Shown here piece after piece: positions 33,739-45,290 of a stretch of 64,000 nt of DNA. This DNA is from Mercenaria mercenaria (taxonomy: Eukaryota > Mollusca > Bivalvia > Venerida > Veneridae), in the NCBI RefSeq assembly GCF_021730395.1, contig NW_026461852.1, forward strand, positions 1 to 64,000, given 5' to 3'. The number at the start of each line of letters is the position of its first letter. The first letter of the stretch is position 1. The notes beneath the pieces were generated by a model that did no database searches, was not told the origin of the DNA, and saw only the letters and a program-made list of their open reading frames with translations. Position numbers and translations under genes: made by a program.

Positions 33739-36700
33739 ATGGATACATTTGAGGCAAGTGATATTTAAAATAAAAAGCATACTTTACATATATTTCTTTT
33801 AATAGAATGCTATACATGTTTATTTATTCTACCATGCTTTCTCTACTGGAATAATACAGATAAAACTTTTTTAATATCGAGTTATTCGCATCAAGCAGAT
33901 TTGTTTAAAATATGCCAATGGCAATGTTTACCTGTTAGCATGGACTTATATGACTATAACATGATATTATCTGTTGTAGGTAGGTTGTTTTAAATGCGCA
34001 AAGTAAGAAAAACAATTGTTTAAACATAAAACTAAAGATAGATCTGCAGGTTTTAAATTTTTGTTCCAAGTAATTTTCATAGGCATGACGTTTGTTTTCC
34101 ATCTAGATCTGTTATAAAGAAATGGTAATTAACCGCGGCATTAGTTTTGGTATGTTGAAAGTAATATTCTTAGAAAACTGTGGAATTTAAAATCGATGCT
34201 ACCGATTTATTTTATTGTTTAACGTGGGAATTAAATAATCTAGATATTAAAGACATTTAAAGTCAAAGTCCTACGTGGCGCCAAGGTTAAGCGGGGAATT
34301 TGTAAGCCAGAGGTCTAGAGTTCGATCCCTGTTGGTGGAAACTTTTTTTTTCTTTTTTTTTTATTAAATATAAGATAAGGTACCAACATTAAAACTTTTA
34401 ATTAAATTTTTTATTTTCTTGTGTTTGTGCAGGAATTGGATGACTTGCTTTCGGTGTTTGGATTAGGCGAACCACCCACACATGCCTCACAAGATCAGTC
34501 TTCCGGTAGAACATCGCCGACTTTTGCTACTGAAACCTCACTAGAAGAGCGTGTTAACCGTTTCTTTATAGCAGTGGCGGTTACAGAAGAGGCTTGCCAA
34601 GCAGACGACACAGAGGATCAACATGACGACCATGTCCCTGTGACCAATGAATATGATCCTCAGAGTGATATAGATGACGTCTCAACTAAAATAAATACAG
34701 GTTGTCCTTGCAAAAGGAATTGTTATCTGAACTTTACTGTGGACCGAATTCAGACGCATATTCTTAGTCTACGAGAGATGTCCAAGAATGAAAAAGAAAT
34801 GCTTCTAATGGGGACATTAAAACGGATAGGTGACAATTCCAGATGTAAAAATAAAGAAAGAACGCTACAAAGATATGACTATTATTTCGATGGCAAAAAG
34901 ATCTGTCAAGAAGCATTTTCATTTATATTTGACACTAAACATAAGACCCTAAGAAACATTTTGGCACACATGAAAGAACATGGAACGGAACCGCGCGTTC
35001 ATGGTCACACAGGCAGACGAGCACCAAATGCGTTTGCGCCAGACGTAATTAGAAATGCAATCCAATTTCTAATCAACTACGCAAGTGAAGTCGGCCTTCC
35101 CCAGCCGGTAGCTCCCAGAGGTCGCAGTGATGAACCTCCAATATATTTGCCGTCGTCGGACACAAAGCTTTCAATCCATCAACAGTACAAAGAGGTGTGC
35201 ATAGAGAATGACAAACTATACGTTGGTTTAACAACATTCAAAGACCTGTGGTCAACATGTGTTCCGCATATAAAGATAAGTTCACCAATAGAAGATGTGT
35301 GTCGCACTTGCGAAGATTTTAGACAAGAAATTAAACTTGCTATGAGTGAAGATGATAAGTTGTCGGCGACAGGAAGATATCAATCACATATTCTACAAGC
35401 TAGAAAGGAGAGGGACGTGTACAAGAAATGTGTAGAAAGGTCAGCTGAAATGTTTAGGAAAAGACAAGAACTTGGTCCATCTGCGGGAGACGATTTTTCA
35501 ATGGACGATATACATTATACATTTGACTTTTCCCAGTACGTCAAATTGCCACATCACTCCAGAGAAAAGGGGCCGACATATTTTATTCAGCCCGTCAAGG
35601 TACAGATATTTGGTTTCCGGGTAGATGGTTGCTGTCAGTACAACTACCTAATCAGTGAGAACGAAACATTAGGTAATTATGTATTTGGTATTTGTGCGTG
35701 CGAGCGTGCGCGTGTTTCCATTATTACTTTAGTAACCATCTGCACTTGCTTATAAAAGAATTTATTTTATATTCGAAAACTCGATATCATACCCTTAGAT
35801 ACACTTTTACAATGCATTGGTTTTGTCAGAACAGACGGTAATTTTGATAATATTCTAAAATGAATGATTTCAACAAAGTATAGTGTGCTAATGTGTAATA
35901 AGTCATCAACATATTGCAGGTCGTGATGGACAGCTGGCTCACGGACCAGATTCAGTTATTTCCATGTTAGACCATGCTTTCCATTCATACGGATCTGGTG
36001 AGAACGACTGTAGCATTCATGCTGACAATTGTTTCGGTAAGTAAGCTTGATGATTATTCTTCTAATTTTATTATGTTTTGTACTGTTCGCTGCTTTCCTA
36101 AATGACTATTTAAATGAGTAGTGTATTCATCATAAAAATAATAATCTACTCGTATGCGCAAACTCAAGTTTGTACAAGTTAAACGAAGTTCAGCAGAACA
36201 ATTCTGGTTTATCTATGTTAGGTGCAACAGTACTAAAAGTGAAATAATTACGTCATAAAAATATAGTAATTTGCCTTGATTCAGAAGTCACATGTAACGA
36301 TATAAGAACGATTTCGGGCATTTAGCCCTGAATGCTCTTTAAACGTATGGGAATACTATGATCGTAAATGCCAAGGAAAAAGTGTAAGACACGGCTTATT
36401 GTTTGGAAATCAATAAAATTTGTTTTGTAAACTTTTGTCTTGTTCCATGAACTTTAGTCCCAACTAGTGTGTTTAGAAACTTGTTTAATGTTTATTTATT
36501 TAGTATTGCACGCGATTGTCGGCCGATAGTGATACTTACACGTAATTAATATTTTGTGCATCTTCAACAGGTCAAAACAAGAATCGTTACGTTCTGGCGT
36601 ATTTTGCCTGGAGAATCATGGTTGGAAAACACAGAAATATTACATACATGATGCAGATTCCCGGACATACTCGGTATGGTTAAGATAACACGTTTCATAT

Positions 36701-37508
36701 GCGTTACATATCTATGCTCTTTATCATTTTACTATCAGAACATCTTTTCATGCGAAAATCTGCTTGAGTCGGAAATTAAAAATGACAAATTATGTCGTCT
36801 GCTGCGTACGTAAGTTCCTTCAAACGACCTGTCGTAATCACAGTCACTTTCTTTCATTCATTGATATTCCAGATGTAATGCTAGCAACTTGCATGTAATA
36901 TTTACGTGTCTACTGTTTTGCAAATTTAAAACACTATGGGTCATTATAAGACAAAATCCTGTCATTACCGGATATGCAGACATTAAGAGATGAAGTTCGG
37001 ATTATCCTATGTACATAAAAGACTATGTCAGTACCTGCTTGATAAATATATATAAAAAGTAATAACTTTAACGCTTTTCTATCGACTTAAACTTACTTTA
37101 TTGTCATTTCACAGGTGCTTGATTGATGCGGGATTTGGAAACATTAAAAAGTTATACCGGAGAACAGACTGTGACACACCGCAACATATAGCTGAAGTAG
37201 TTGGAAAGTCGTCAGTCAGCAACTTTCCTGTAGCCTATGGTGCAGACGGATGGATATGGCGGGCGTGGAAAGTATTTCTGTCAGACAGATTTAAAAAAGT
37301 TCCGAACATATCAAAATACCACAGTTTCAGATTCACCATTGAACAACCCGGCGTCGTCTATATGAAAGAAAACGCAGACGATATAGATGAAATCCGATTC
37401 ATCATCTGTAAAACGCATTACCTACCAATGGATGTCACCGATATTCCGGACGTACTGCCACCTGGCGGATTGAGCAAGAGAGACAGGAATACTTGTTCCG
37501 GCACGTGA
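33739..37508 (+). CDS. Transposase, five exons, possibly Sola-like
   Basis: Exons 33739-33753, 34433-35672, 35920-36036, 36571-36673 and 37115-37508 join in frame to 622 residues. Exon 1 encodes only MDTFE and has a GC donor (GAG|GCAAGT); other introns are GT-AG. Residues 96-102 are CPCKRNC and another cysteine pair CRTC lies near 295, so zinc-binding elements are likely. Conserved-looking catalytic stretches are YTFDFSQ (D370), SIHADNCFG (D454) and GHTRCLIDAGFG (D496), a plausible DDD triad with the last pair 42 apart. GHT and HADNCFGQNKNR resemble a transposase family widespread in cnidarians and molluscs that I know only from memory. Every splice junction restores frame across a split codon, strong internal evidence for the model. 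AATAAA at 37681 follows the stop. Exon 1 is the least certain part. Confidence 0.8.
34274..34342 (+). repeat. tRNA-like sequence in intron 1 of the transposase gene
   Basis: GTGGCGCCAAGGTTAAGC resembles an A box and GAGTTCGATCCC is a B box 40 bp later, followed by a T tract. The stems pair poorly, so it is a pseudo-tRNA or SINE head, or a fortuitous Pol III-like site carried by the transposon. Confidence 0.4.
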
Positions 37509-37662
37509 GACCACTTGTTAGGCAACCATTTCAGGACATACTTTGCCCGATTCCTACTCAGACGGAATAGAGTCGATTAGTGTTTAGTTTAATGCCAGTA
37601 TAGGTAATAGACGATTTTTTGAAACGACGTGACAATTTAGAGTATTGCACAAAACTTTAAAC

Positions 37663-38774
37663 GTTACCATGGAAACATATAATAAATTATTAAAGCAGCT
37701 ATTAAAATTCATCGGAAAGTGTTATAATTGAAGATTATTTCTGACAACTTATTCAGAATGAACTCAACTTTTATGTTTACGTACCCGTTTTAAGAAGCAT
37801 TATATGAACGTTAAAAACAAAAACTACTGTGTTATTGTTTAATATTTTCCAAAACCTGTGTAACTATCGTATGCAGTAAGTAAGCAGACGTTCTTTCTAG
37901 TAACGGAACTTTAGTGATTTGCGTAACATATTCAATAATCGTACTGAATTTGAAATGTTCCGAAGGTCATTCCTTGAAAGTCACATTTTAGCGATTTTTA
38001 GGAAACAATATCATACCATAGTGTTACCATGGAAACGATAAATTCTTGGTAGTAACTATTTGCTATTATTCTGTAAAACCTGTGTGGAAGGGAAAGTTTC
38101 AAGTACAATTGCCTTTATAGAATCAATGAAAAGGAAACAGCTAATGAAATTCGAGTTGAAAAATATTTCATATATGATTAATGTTCATTACCACTGATTG
38201 TTCTTCATACTTCACTAGGCCTATATTGTTTTCTATACTTTGTTGTTTAAGTAATAGCTTGATGGGATTGACTGAACAAAAAGGACATGTTTATGAATTT
38301 TAGCGGTTTCTAAATATCACGTGCAGAAGTATTAATTAGTAGCTATTTCGAGCCTTTTTAAAATATAATTTTCGCTACTATATTTTAAAAAGAAAACAGT
38401 TGCCATGGAAACAGTAGCTATTGATTCTGATCATTCTGTGTTTTACTCGAATGTTCAGTTTACATGACAAAGAGTGTACAAGTCAATAATTTAATAATAT
38501 AAATATATATATATGTATTATTACGCATATAGAGAAACCGATTGAAAGTTATGATAAAACTGATTCATCAACTTCTAAATGCGATATCCAAAACCTATGT
38601 TTTCCTGTTAAAAGGAAATTATTTTACATGAAACACATATTTATGCAAAATATATCATTTTCAATGTATTTGGGTGTCTTTTTTTTAGTGTGAGCATTTC
38701 TTCTCGATTTTAATATCATTGATCTCCTAAAAAGAATTTAATTTGTTAATTTTGTTATTCGTTGCTATGACAAC
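37663..38774. promoter_or_regulatory. Four X-box-like (RFX) sites in the transposon 3' region
   Basis: GTTACCATGGAAAC at 37663-37676 and 38023-38036, GTTGCCATGGAAAC at 38399-38412 and GTTGCTATGACAAC at 38761-38774. All four fit the RFX X-box consensus GTHNYYATRRNAAC. Spacing is 360, 376 and 362 bp, so they probably mark diverged tandem units. Binding is inferred. Confidence 0.5.
37681..37686 (+). terminator. Candidate polyadenylation signal of the transposase gene
   Basis: AATAAA about 170 bases after the stop codon. Confidence 0.45.
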
Positions 38775-39122
38775 GAAAATTATAATAATTTTTATTCCAG
38801 TTGCATCTTATAGATTAAAAGCATCATTTGTGTATATGCTGCCGAATATTCAAATAGTTGATTCTTACTTTTTAACTGCAGATAATAAGCTGATGAACTC
38901 TGTATACTGTTCAAAATAAATAACTCCGAATGAGTACTTATTGTTGCTTTTTTGTTTTATTATATCATGTCACAAAATATAGCATATTTCCATAATTACT
39001 GAAGATAAACAACTGAAATTTCGGTTTCTGATACAAAATTAAGCGTTCTTTCAGAAAATGGAAAAAATTAAAAAACATAAAAAAATACCATAAGGACCTT
39101 TTATGCTTGACGGGGCTCATTT

Positions 39123-39834
39123 CAACCGCAGTATAAACTTATACAATACTATGCACAATCTTTAGGTTGAAATTTACCTCTACAATTGCTGATTGCATTT
39201 ATCATTACATCTACAAATTCAAATAAATATTTTTGATATCAATTCATTTCTATGTTTTTGGAATAATTATAGAAAAAAAAACGTAATGAAATACCTATCG
39301 TATTAAAACAAAATAATTCTGAAAAAGATATGACTTAGGCAGGCTGGCGGATTATACATCAGAAAACAGTTGCGTGTAGGCAAATGTTGAAAATAAAAAA
39401 GCTCACTGACAGATCGGCGCAACAGAGTTTAGTGTTTCATCAGTACTACAAGAATACTATATGAAAAGATATTATCTGTTCGTATGAAGTGTTGAAAATG
39501 CATTTAATGCTAAGAAACATTATCCCAAGTGTAATCACGAATACTTTTTATTAATTCATTTGACATGCATTCGTTATGATCACGCCTTGGGCCGCTGCTG
39601 CCTTAGAAACGATAAATAAAGATTGCTCATATAAGGAAATTTTAAATTTAAGAATGCATATTCAATCAATTCTGTCATAATTTTAAATTTTAACAATACA
39701 GAATCGGAAATAAAAATTGATCAAATAATTTACAGTCAATTTATTCTATTCCGCCATATTTTAAAACTTCAACCAAACAGAACCGGAAATTAAAATTTAA
39801 AAGCATTCTTCCAGGTATTGGTAACATTCTACCA
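39123..39834. other. Intergenic, nothing recognised
   Basis: AT-rich sequence. Two similar phrases (AGAATCGGAAATAAAAATTG near 39700 and AGAACCGGAAATTAAAATTT near 39780) suggest a small decayed duplication. Confidence 0.4.
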
Positions 39835-40080
39835 ATTTAATTCCTTATTTATTTCATATTAATAACAAAACATTCAGACCTCATTTTCCGCACTTTAGAG
39901 CATTTCAATGATATGAAAACCATATATGGTCATTTAGTGTGACATGTCTTCTTATCAAAAGTAGAAAAATATTGACATGTTATGTTGTATATAAGAAAAA
40001 TAATCTGTTCTGAGAAACATCACCCTCTAAAAATGCCCCCATGAAAACAGCCGTTTAGCAGTTACGCGTAGGTAGACATT
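39835..40080. repeat. Dispersed repeat, left part, interrupted copy
   Basis: Nearly identical to 42967-43215 (ATTCTACCAATTTAATTCCT through GGTAGACATT). In the other copy the sequence continues straight into TATCGCAAAGAATAAAAC; here it is interrupted at 40080 by the TIR element and continues at 42231. Confidence 0.85.
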
Positions 40081-40919
40081 CATATTGGAAAATTAGACCT
40101 ATCGATTTTTTCACACGAGTGAAAATATTTTATATAGCGCAAAGAAGGAACCCTTTACTTTATTTAAATTCATGGAAAAAATATTATAGGTATTTTAGCT
40201 TTGCAGCGGATGTGATAATATTCAATGCATTGTCTTTCTTATGAACATTTTATTTTAAAAATGAATTTAAAAGAAAATGGTCTTTCTTGCGTATACTTTA
40301 TGTCTGTCTATTTACAATTAGAAATATAGTAAAATATGGATAATTTGCTGAAATTTCTTCTGTTTAACAAAGAATAAATAGATTCTTATGTGTGCTTAAA
40401 GACCTTTTCAAACGACTTAGTAATCTATATTCATTTAGATATTGTTTCATACCAATTTCAGTCTTTTTTAAGCATTTTACAGATGGTTTTTTTTCCTTAT
40501 CGGAAAGACTCGAACATTCTCGTATGTTTCCGTCAATTCTTACGGAATTTAAGCTCCTTAAGCTCCTTAACGGTAAAGACTGATATCTTCTCACCCGCTT
40601 AACAGCACACATGTACGGATTTATAAATTAGTGGACGCTCCATAATATGATTTGTTTACAGCCAATAGTCAATTTTAAACAGCTTGAGGATAGAAGTTCA
40701 AAATTTAAAAAAGAAACGTTGAAATTTTAGGCGGCATATTTTGGGCAAGTTAGAAGTAGAAAATCAAAATTCAAATTTTGAAAGGATGATGTTGAATTTC
40801 GCTTACATTGAATTTCGCACAGACTAGGAAATCGAAATTAAAATAAAAAAGAATTCGTCGAATTTCGAGGTAGAATTGAAATTAGATCCAGCAGGATGAC
40901 AGAAATTCAAATATTTTGA

Positions 40920-41050
40920 GGGGAGCGGTCGTCCAGTGAATAATTTATCGGCCGCTCAACCAAGGGGTCGTGGGTTCGAGCATCCGTGAAAGGGGTCACG
41001 ACCATGACTTCTCATATGACACCAGTACTAGGTTTTCCCGGAAGCTGGCT
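40920..41050 (+). mobile_element. tRNA-derived SINE, plus orientation
   Basis: The B-box region GGGGTCGTGGGTTCGAGC is followed by GGGGTCACGACCATGACTTC and TCATATGACACCAGTACT. The same family is in the minus orientation at 43981-44126, where the A box is better preserved. The head of this copy is diverged. Confidence 0.7.
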
Positions 41051-41183
41051 GTTTAAAAGATAGTTTCACATTTGATACCAGTTTTAAATTCGATTGCTTT
41101 GAAAATTCGAGCATGTTTGAAATATAATACCGAGAATAATCTATTTAGATCTTTAACCAGGAGCTGTGTTCAATAAGCACTTG

Positions 41184-41466
41184 ATGCCCCCGGTGGCATC
41201 CTTGTCGATACAAAGCAGCCCAAGTCCAAAACGAGGTTAAGTTCAAGGTCAAGGTCAAACTGAGGTCAGGTGATGTCTGAAGATGAGGAATGGTCACAGG
41301 TTACATCTGCATTTTTATCAAGTCATTCTAGTAAGGGTATTGATGCTAGACGAAACGGTCCCATTTGGTTAACCTCGTACGGATGGATGGACGGACGGAC
41401 GAACGGGCGGGTGGACGGACAGGAAATCATCATATGCCTCCCGCATCAGTAGATGTCGGGGGCATA
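41184..41466 (+). repeat. Short element with GATGCCCCCG ends and ACGG tract
   Basis: Begins ATGCCCCCGGTGGCATCC and ends with CGGGGGCAT in inverted orientation. Inside are GTTCAAGGTCAAGGTCAAAC, a (GGAC)n tract (GGACGGACGGACGAACGGGC, about 41390) and a terminal segment with CATATGCCTCCCGCATC. A compact version of the plan seen at 47729 and 49373. Confidence 0.7.
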
Positions 41467-42230
41467 AAATGTTGAATTTTGATATATCCGATCTTGCACG
41501 ATTTTTAATCTTTGAATCTTGAGCAGATCGCAGTTTCAGTATTATACTGAAATTTAGCTTTTCAAAAGTACGATTTTCGAGATGGCTCGACACTAATTGT
41601 TTGCTCGATATTTGACTTTTTCATTTCAATATCAATCTTGGAACAGGCTGTTCATTTAATACGAGATCAAAATTTGGCTTTTGGAATATTATAAATTTCG
41701 ATCATTGAGCTGGCCCGAAATTAAAAGCTATCTTGCAATTTGACGTTTTTCAATCTTCAGGTGTACTTAGGATCAAAATTCGATAAGTTATGAAGTTGAA
41801 TTTTGATCTTCGAGCTGGCATAAAATTCTAAGGTAGTTGGACACTGCTCACGACATAATAATAAGTGTGCAGTTATTTGATTACATAAAAAAACTACTTA
41901 AAATCTTTATTCATAATCATGAACATCAAAGAAAGTATAATAAAAGCGAGTTTCCATCTGATTGTAAGAAAGTAGAAATTACTTTTGGAGAGTCATTGTT
42001 TGGTTTTATAATAATGTGTTTGTTGAGAATACCGTTATAAATAGTATTCTGATTAAACAACCATTTAGGTTTTCTATTTTCTAATCTATCTGGCGGAGAA
42101 GTGGTAGTCATCGGCCTGAAATACGGAGTAGGCCGAAAACTAGCAAACAGTCCCGACAGCCGATTTACCTGGCCAAACGTATTATCGGTTTTTATGGTGA
42201 TTTTCACGATGGGTTTAATTTTCCCATATG

Positions 42231-43430
42231 TTTCGCAAGGAATAAAACTTATTCCAAGAAATTTACAATGAAAATGGTCTAGATCTATTTTCAATACTAT
42301 AAGCAATAAACAAAAGCCAAAAATTTAACTGTCACCTCCTCATGTCACTCATTATACCAGATTTCATCCATAGCATGGAACTACATTTTGGACTACTTCA
42401 CATGTAACACTGAGTAGTCACTTCCGGTTTGGTGTATGTAATCCGTTCTTAAAGAAACATTTTTCATACTCAAAATGTGTTATTTTCACTTAAATTGTAC
42501 CAGTAACCTAAATGTATGAAAAAAAATACCAGTTTCAGTTTGATACAATCAATTTTCAAGGTTTTATGGCTTTTTCAGTAACGTATGCTAGTGTGCCAAA
42601 TTTCCTGGAAAAAAGCTGTCGCGACATCATTTTTGACCACATTTCCTTGCTTGAGCTTATTTTTGCCATATTTTATCAGGTTTTACCATAAACTGCACTC
42701 AAATCACACACTGTTACTGTAAAATATACTCAAACTCACCCCTGTCACATAAAACTTACCAATATTTAGTCAATAAATATGCATTTTTTGAAAAAAATAC
42801 ACCCAAAACAGTGATTTTGAAATATTTTTAGTTTTTCTTCTTTTTCTCTGCTAAATTGCACTGAAATTGTCATTTTCTATCATAATCTGTCCAAACTAGC
42901 CTGTTTACAGCCACATCTAAACAAGTTTCAATTTTTACCCCTGCACAACTTATAGGTTACATTCTACCAATTTAATTCCTTATTTATTTCATATTAATAA
43001 CAAAACATTCAGACCTCATTTTCAGCACTTTAGAGCATTTCAATGATATGAAAACCATATATGGTCATTTAGTATAACATGTCTTCTTATCAAAAGTAGA
43101 AAAATATTGACATGTTATGTTGTATATAAGAAAAATAATCTGTTCTGAGAAACATCACCCTCTAAAAATGCCCCCATGAAAACAGCCGTTTAGCAGTTAC
43201 GTGTAGGTAGACATTTATCGCAAAGAATAAAACTTATTCCAAGAATTTTACAATGAAAATGGTCTAGATCTATTCTCAATACTATAAGCAATATACATAA
43301 GCCAAAAATTTAACTGTCACCTCCTCATGTCACTCATTATACCAGATTTCATCCATAGCATGGAACTAGATTTTGGACTACTTGACATGTAACACTGAGT
43401 AGTCACTTCCGGTTTGGTGTAATCCGTCCT
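42231..43430. repeat. Dispersed repeat: right part of broken copy plus an intact copy
   Basis: 42231-42450 (CGCAAGGAATAAAACTTATT to TCCGGTTTGGTG) is repeated at 43219-43430. The intact copy at 42967-43430 holds the left and right parts joined. Between them, 42455-42960 is AT-rich sequence that may belong to the same family. Fragment 43448-43520 (GTGCCTGGATTTTGTACCAG) resembles the repeat at 53553-53792. Confidence 0.75.
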
Positions 43431-43657
43431 ATTTGAAACGGTGCGCAGCTAACCTAAATTATGTGCCTGGATTTTGTACCAGTACTATCCTATTCTCTGC
43501 GAGTAATTGATAACTTTTCAACACAGACTGTATATGTAAAATACTTAAACGATGAAGTTCTCTCCAATTCTCTCCTACTGTAAAATCTGGTAAATAATCG
43601 AATATTCGAATATAAGGTAAAATTAACAAATATTGGCACTTTCAGGGGTCAATCAGG

Positions 43658-44370
43658 GGCGGTAACTCTGGAACCAATGATTTGACCTGCCGGATTCATC
43701 ATGGAATCCAAGATATATTGTTGTTAAAGAGAGATTTTGCAAGTTTGTATGAAATCAAACCATATACGAAATCTCTATATGGCTGCCAAAGCCAAAAGAG
43801 CAATGTTTGGCCATAACTCTAGAACCTTTGATGGAATGTGGCCAGTTTTCTAAAAGAACCGAGATTATGCCAATACAAGATGCATGCAAGTTTTATTGAA
43901 TCAGTTGCAAAATGTGCTTTCCATCTTGCTTACAAGCCAAAAATAGCAAATTTCGGCCCTTTAGTTTATACTCAAGCTTATTGGAACCACTCTCGAGTCC
44001 GCTTCAAGGAAAAACCAGTATACTGATGTCATATGAGAAGTCGTGGTCGTGACCGCAGTGGGGCTCGAACCCACGACCCCTGGACTGAGCGGCCGGCACC
44101 TTATCCACTAGATCGCCGATCCCCTTTAAGGGGCCACAACTCTAGAAACCATAATGGGATCTAGCTTTTTTTATTTTAAAGAAACCGGGATATTATGCCA
44201 ATGCAAGTTTTATTTAAATCAATTAAAAAATGAGGTCTATATCCTGTTCACAAGCCAAAAATAGGAAATTTCGACATAACTTTTTAAGGTGCCATAATTT
44301 TCGAACCCACAGTGGGATCTGGTCAGTTTTCAGGAACTGAGGTATAATGTTACATTTATTTCTTTACAAA
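43658..44370. repeat. Three diverged 145-180-bp units interrupted by a SINE
   Basis: Units starting near 43658, 43802 and 44131 share CATAACTCTAGAACC-like, GATTATGCCAATACAAG-like and ACAAGCCAAAAATAG phrases. The SINE at 43981-44126 sits between the second and third. The ORF at 43838-44026 is incidental. Confidence 0.65.
43981..44126 (-). mobile_element. tRNA-derived SINE, minus orientation
   Basis: On the minus strand: GGATCGGCGATCTAGTGGAT (A box TAGTGGATAAGGTG), CGTGGGTTCGAGCCCC (B box), then GGTCACGACCACGACTTCTC and an end with TTTTTCCTTGAAGCGG. Same family as 40920-41050. Confidence 0.8.
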
Positions 44371-44639
44371 TGGCATTCTTATTTAAAGGGGGGCAACCCA
44401 TTTAGAACATTTTAGGTATCCAACTCTGTGGGACAGAAAAGTTAAACATGTATTGGACAGATAAGTTGTGTGTCAAGATGCTGTTCATTCGCTAAAAAAT
44501 CTGTTGTTTTGTGATATACTGCTAAACCGTAACAATTACTTTCATATTTATCTTTTTGGAGCGGGTTTTTGATAACAGAGAAAATATTCCACTTTTGTAA
44601 TGAGCCCACGGAAGGCCGGTGTGTCATGCTTATTTCCAA

Positions 44640-44830
44640 ATGCTCAAATGTCGTAGTAGGATGTCGTGCGCATGAGATAAGATAATGTGCACTCGAGATG
44701 AGATGTCTTAAGCACGAGATAAGATGTCCAGCTCTCGAGATTACATTTCCAGGGCACGAGATAAGACGTCGTGTGTACGAGATGAGATGTCGGGCGCATG
44801 AGATAAGATGTCGTGCGCACAAGATATTTC
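44640..44830. repeat. 22-bp tandem repeat, GAGATAAGATGTCGTGCGCAC type
   Basis: About eight units of a 22-bp motif in which ATGAGATAAGATGTC alternates with variable GTGCGCAC-like segments. The period leaves overlapping ORFs open on both strands; these are artefacts. A decayed relative is at 59095-59345. Confidence 0.85.
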
Positions 44831-44944
44831 ACTCTTTAATAATTGCTTGTTTTGATCCAATTATTACAAAAACACAACGAGAAGCTCATTACTAATTCAG
44901 CGTTATATATTACTGATTTCATCAAACGTTTAGTACTGTGAAAC

Positions 44945-45255
44945 AAATTCAATGTCAGGTTCTATGATTCTTATTCAACGCGTTTTACTACTAAGCTATT
45001 CCAGCGCTACGTAAATAGAATTTAATCAGCGTTATGTACTTCGAAACATTAGGTATTATAAATATTATTCAAATCTAGGTACTACGAATTATGGAACTCA
45101 TCAAAGCAAAGTTCTATAAAACTAATTTAACGTTGTGTCCTATGGAACTAATTCAACTTAGGTATTGCGGAACTAATTCAACGTTATGTACAATGGAACT
45201 TATTCAATGTTAGATGTCATAAAACTAATTCAACGTTGATAACTACGGAACTACT
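44945..45255. repeat. About 30-bp tandem repeat, AACTAATTCAACGTT type
   Basis: Degenerate units of GGAACTAATTCAACGTTATG with TACTAC-like spacers, roughly ten copies. Confidence 0.8.
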
Positions 45256-45261
45256 TTAATT

Positions 45262-45290
45262 AACTATAAATAAATAAATAAATAAATAAA
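45262..45290. repeat. (AAAT)n microsatellite
   Basis: About seven consecutive AAAT/TAAA units directly after the 30-bp repeat. Confidence 0.85.

Larger units (their letters stand above)
33596..39118 (+). mobile_element. Complete-looking DNA transposon, 29-bp TIRs, ATTT duplication
   Basis: The first 29 bases (GAGCCCCGTCAAGCATAAAA and on) are repeated exactly inverted at 39090-39118. ATTT is present directly outside both ends (33592-33595 and 39119-39122), a 4-bp target duplication. The 5523-bp element holds a five-exon transposase gene (33739-37508) and a 1.6-kb 3' region with diverged ~365-bp units. Identical TIRs and an open gene suggest recent activity. A 4-bp duplication and three aspartates fit the Sola group as I recall it; the superfamily name is tentative. 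Confidence 0.85.
40081..42230. mobile_element. 2.15-kb TIR insertion
   Basis: The two ends are inverted repeats, CATATTGGAAAATTAGACCT at the left and CATATGGGAAAATTAAACCC read inward from the right, about 21 of 24 matching. The insertion splits a repeat whose unbroken copy at 42967-43430 gives the borders. No clear target duplication. It contains a SINE (40920-41050), a short tandem-core element (41184-41466) and degenerate AAATTCAAATTTTGA-rich stretches on both sides. No transposase ORF. Confidence 0.7.

Noticed and set aside
34421-34432. ATG (MFVQ) at the start of the long transposase ORF
   Set aside because: These bases form the end of an intron (TTTGTGCAG acceptor), and the protein joins better to the MDTFE exon upstream.
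41270-41593. ORFs on both strands around the GGAC tract
   Set aside because: They read through a microsatellite of a dispersed element and have no domain.
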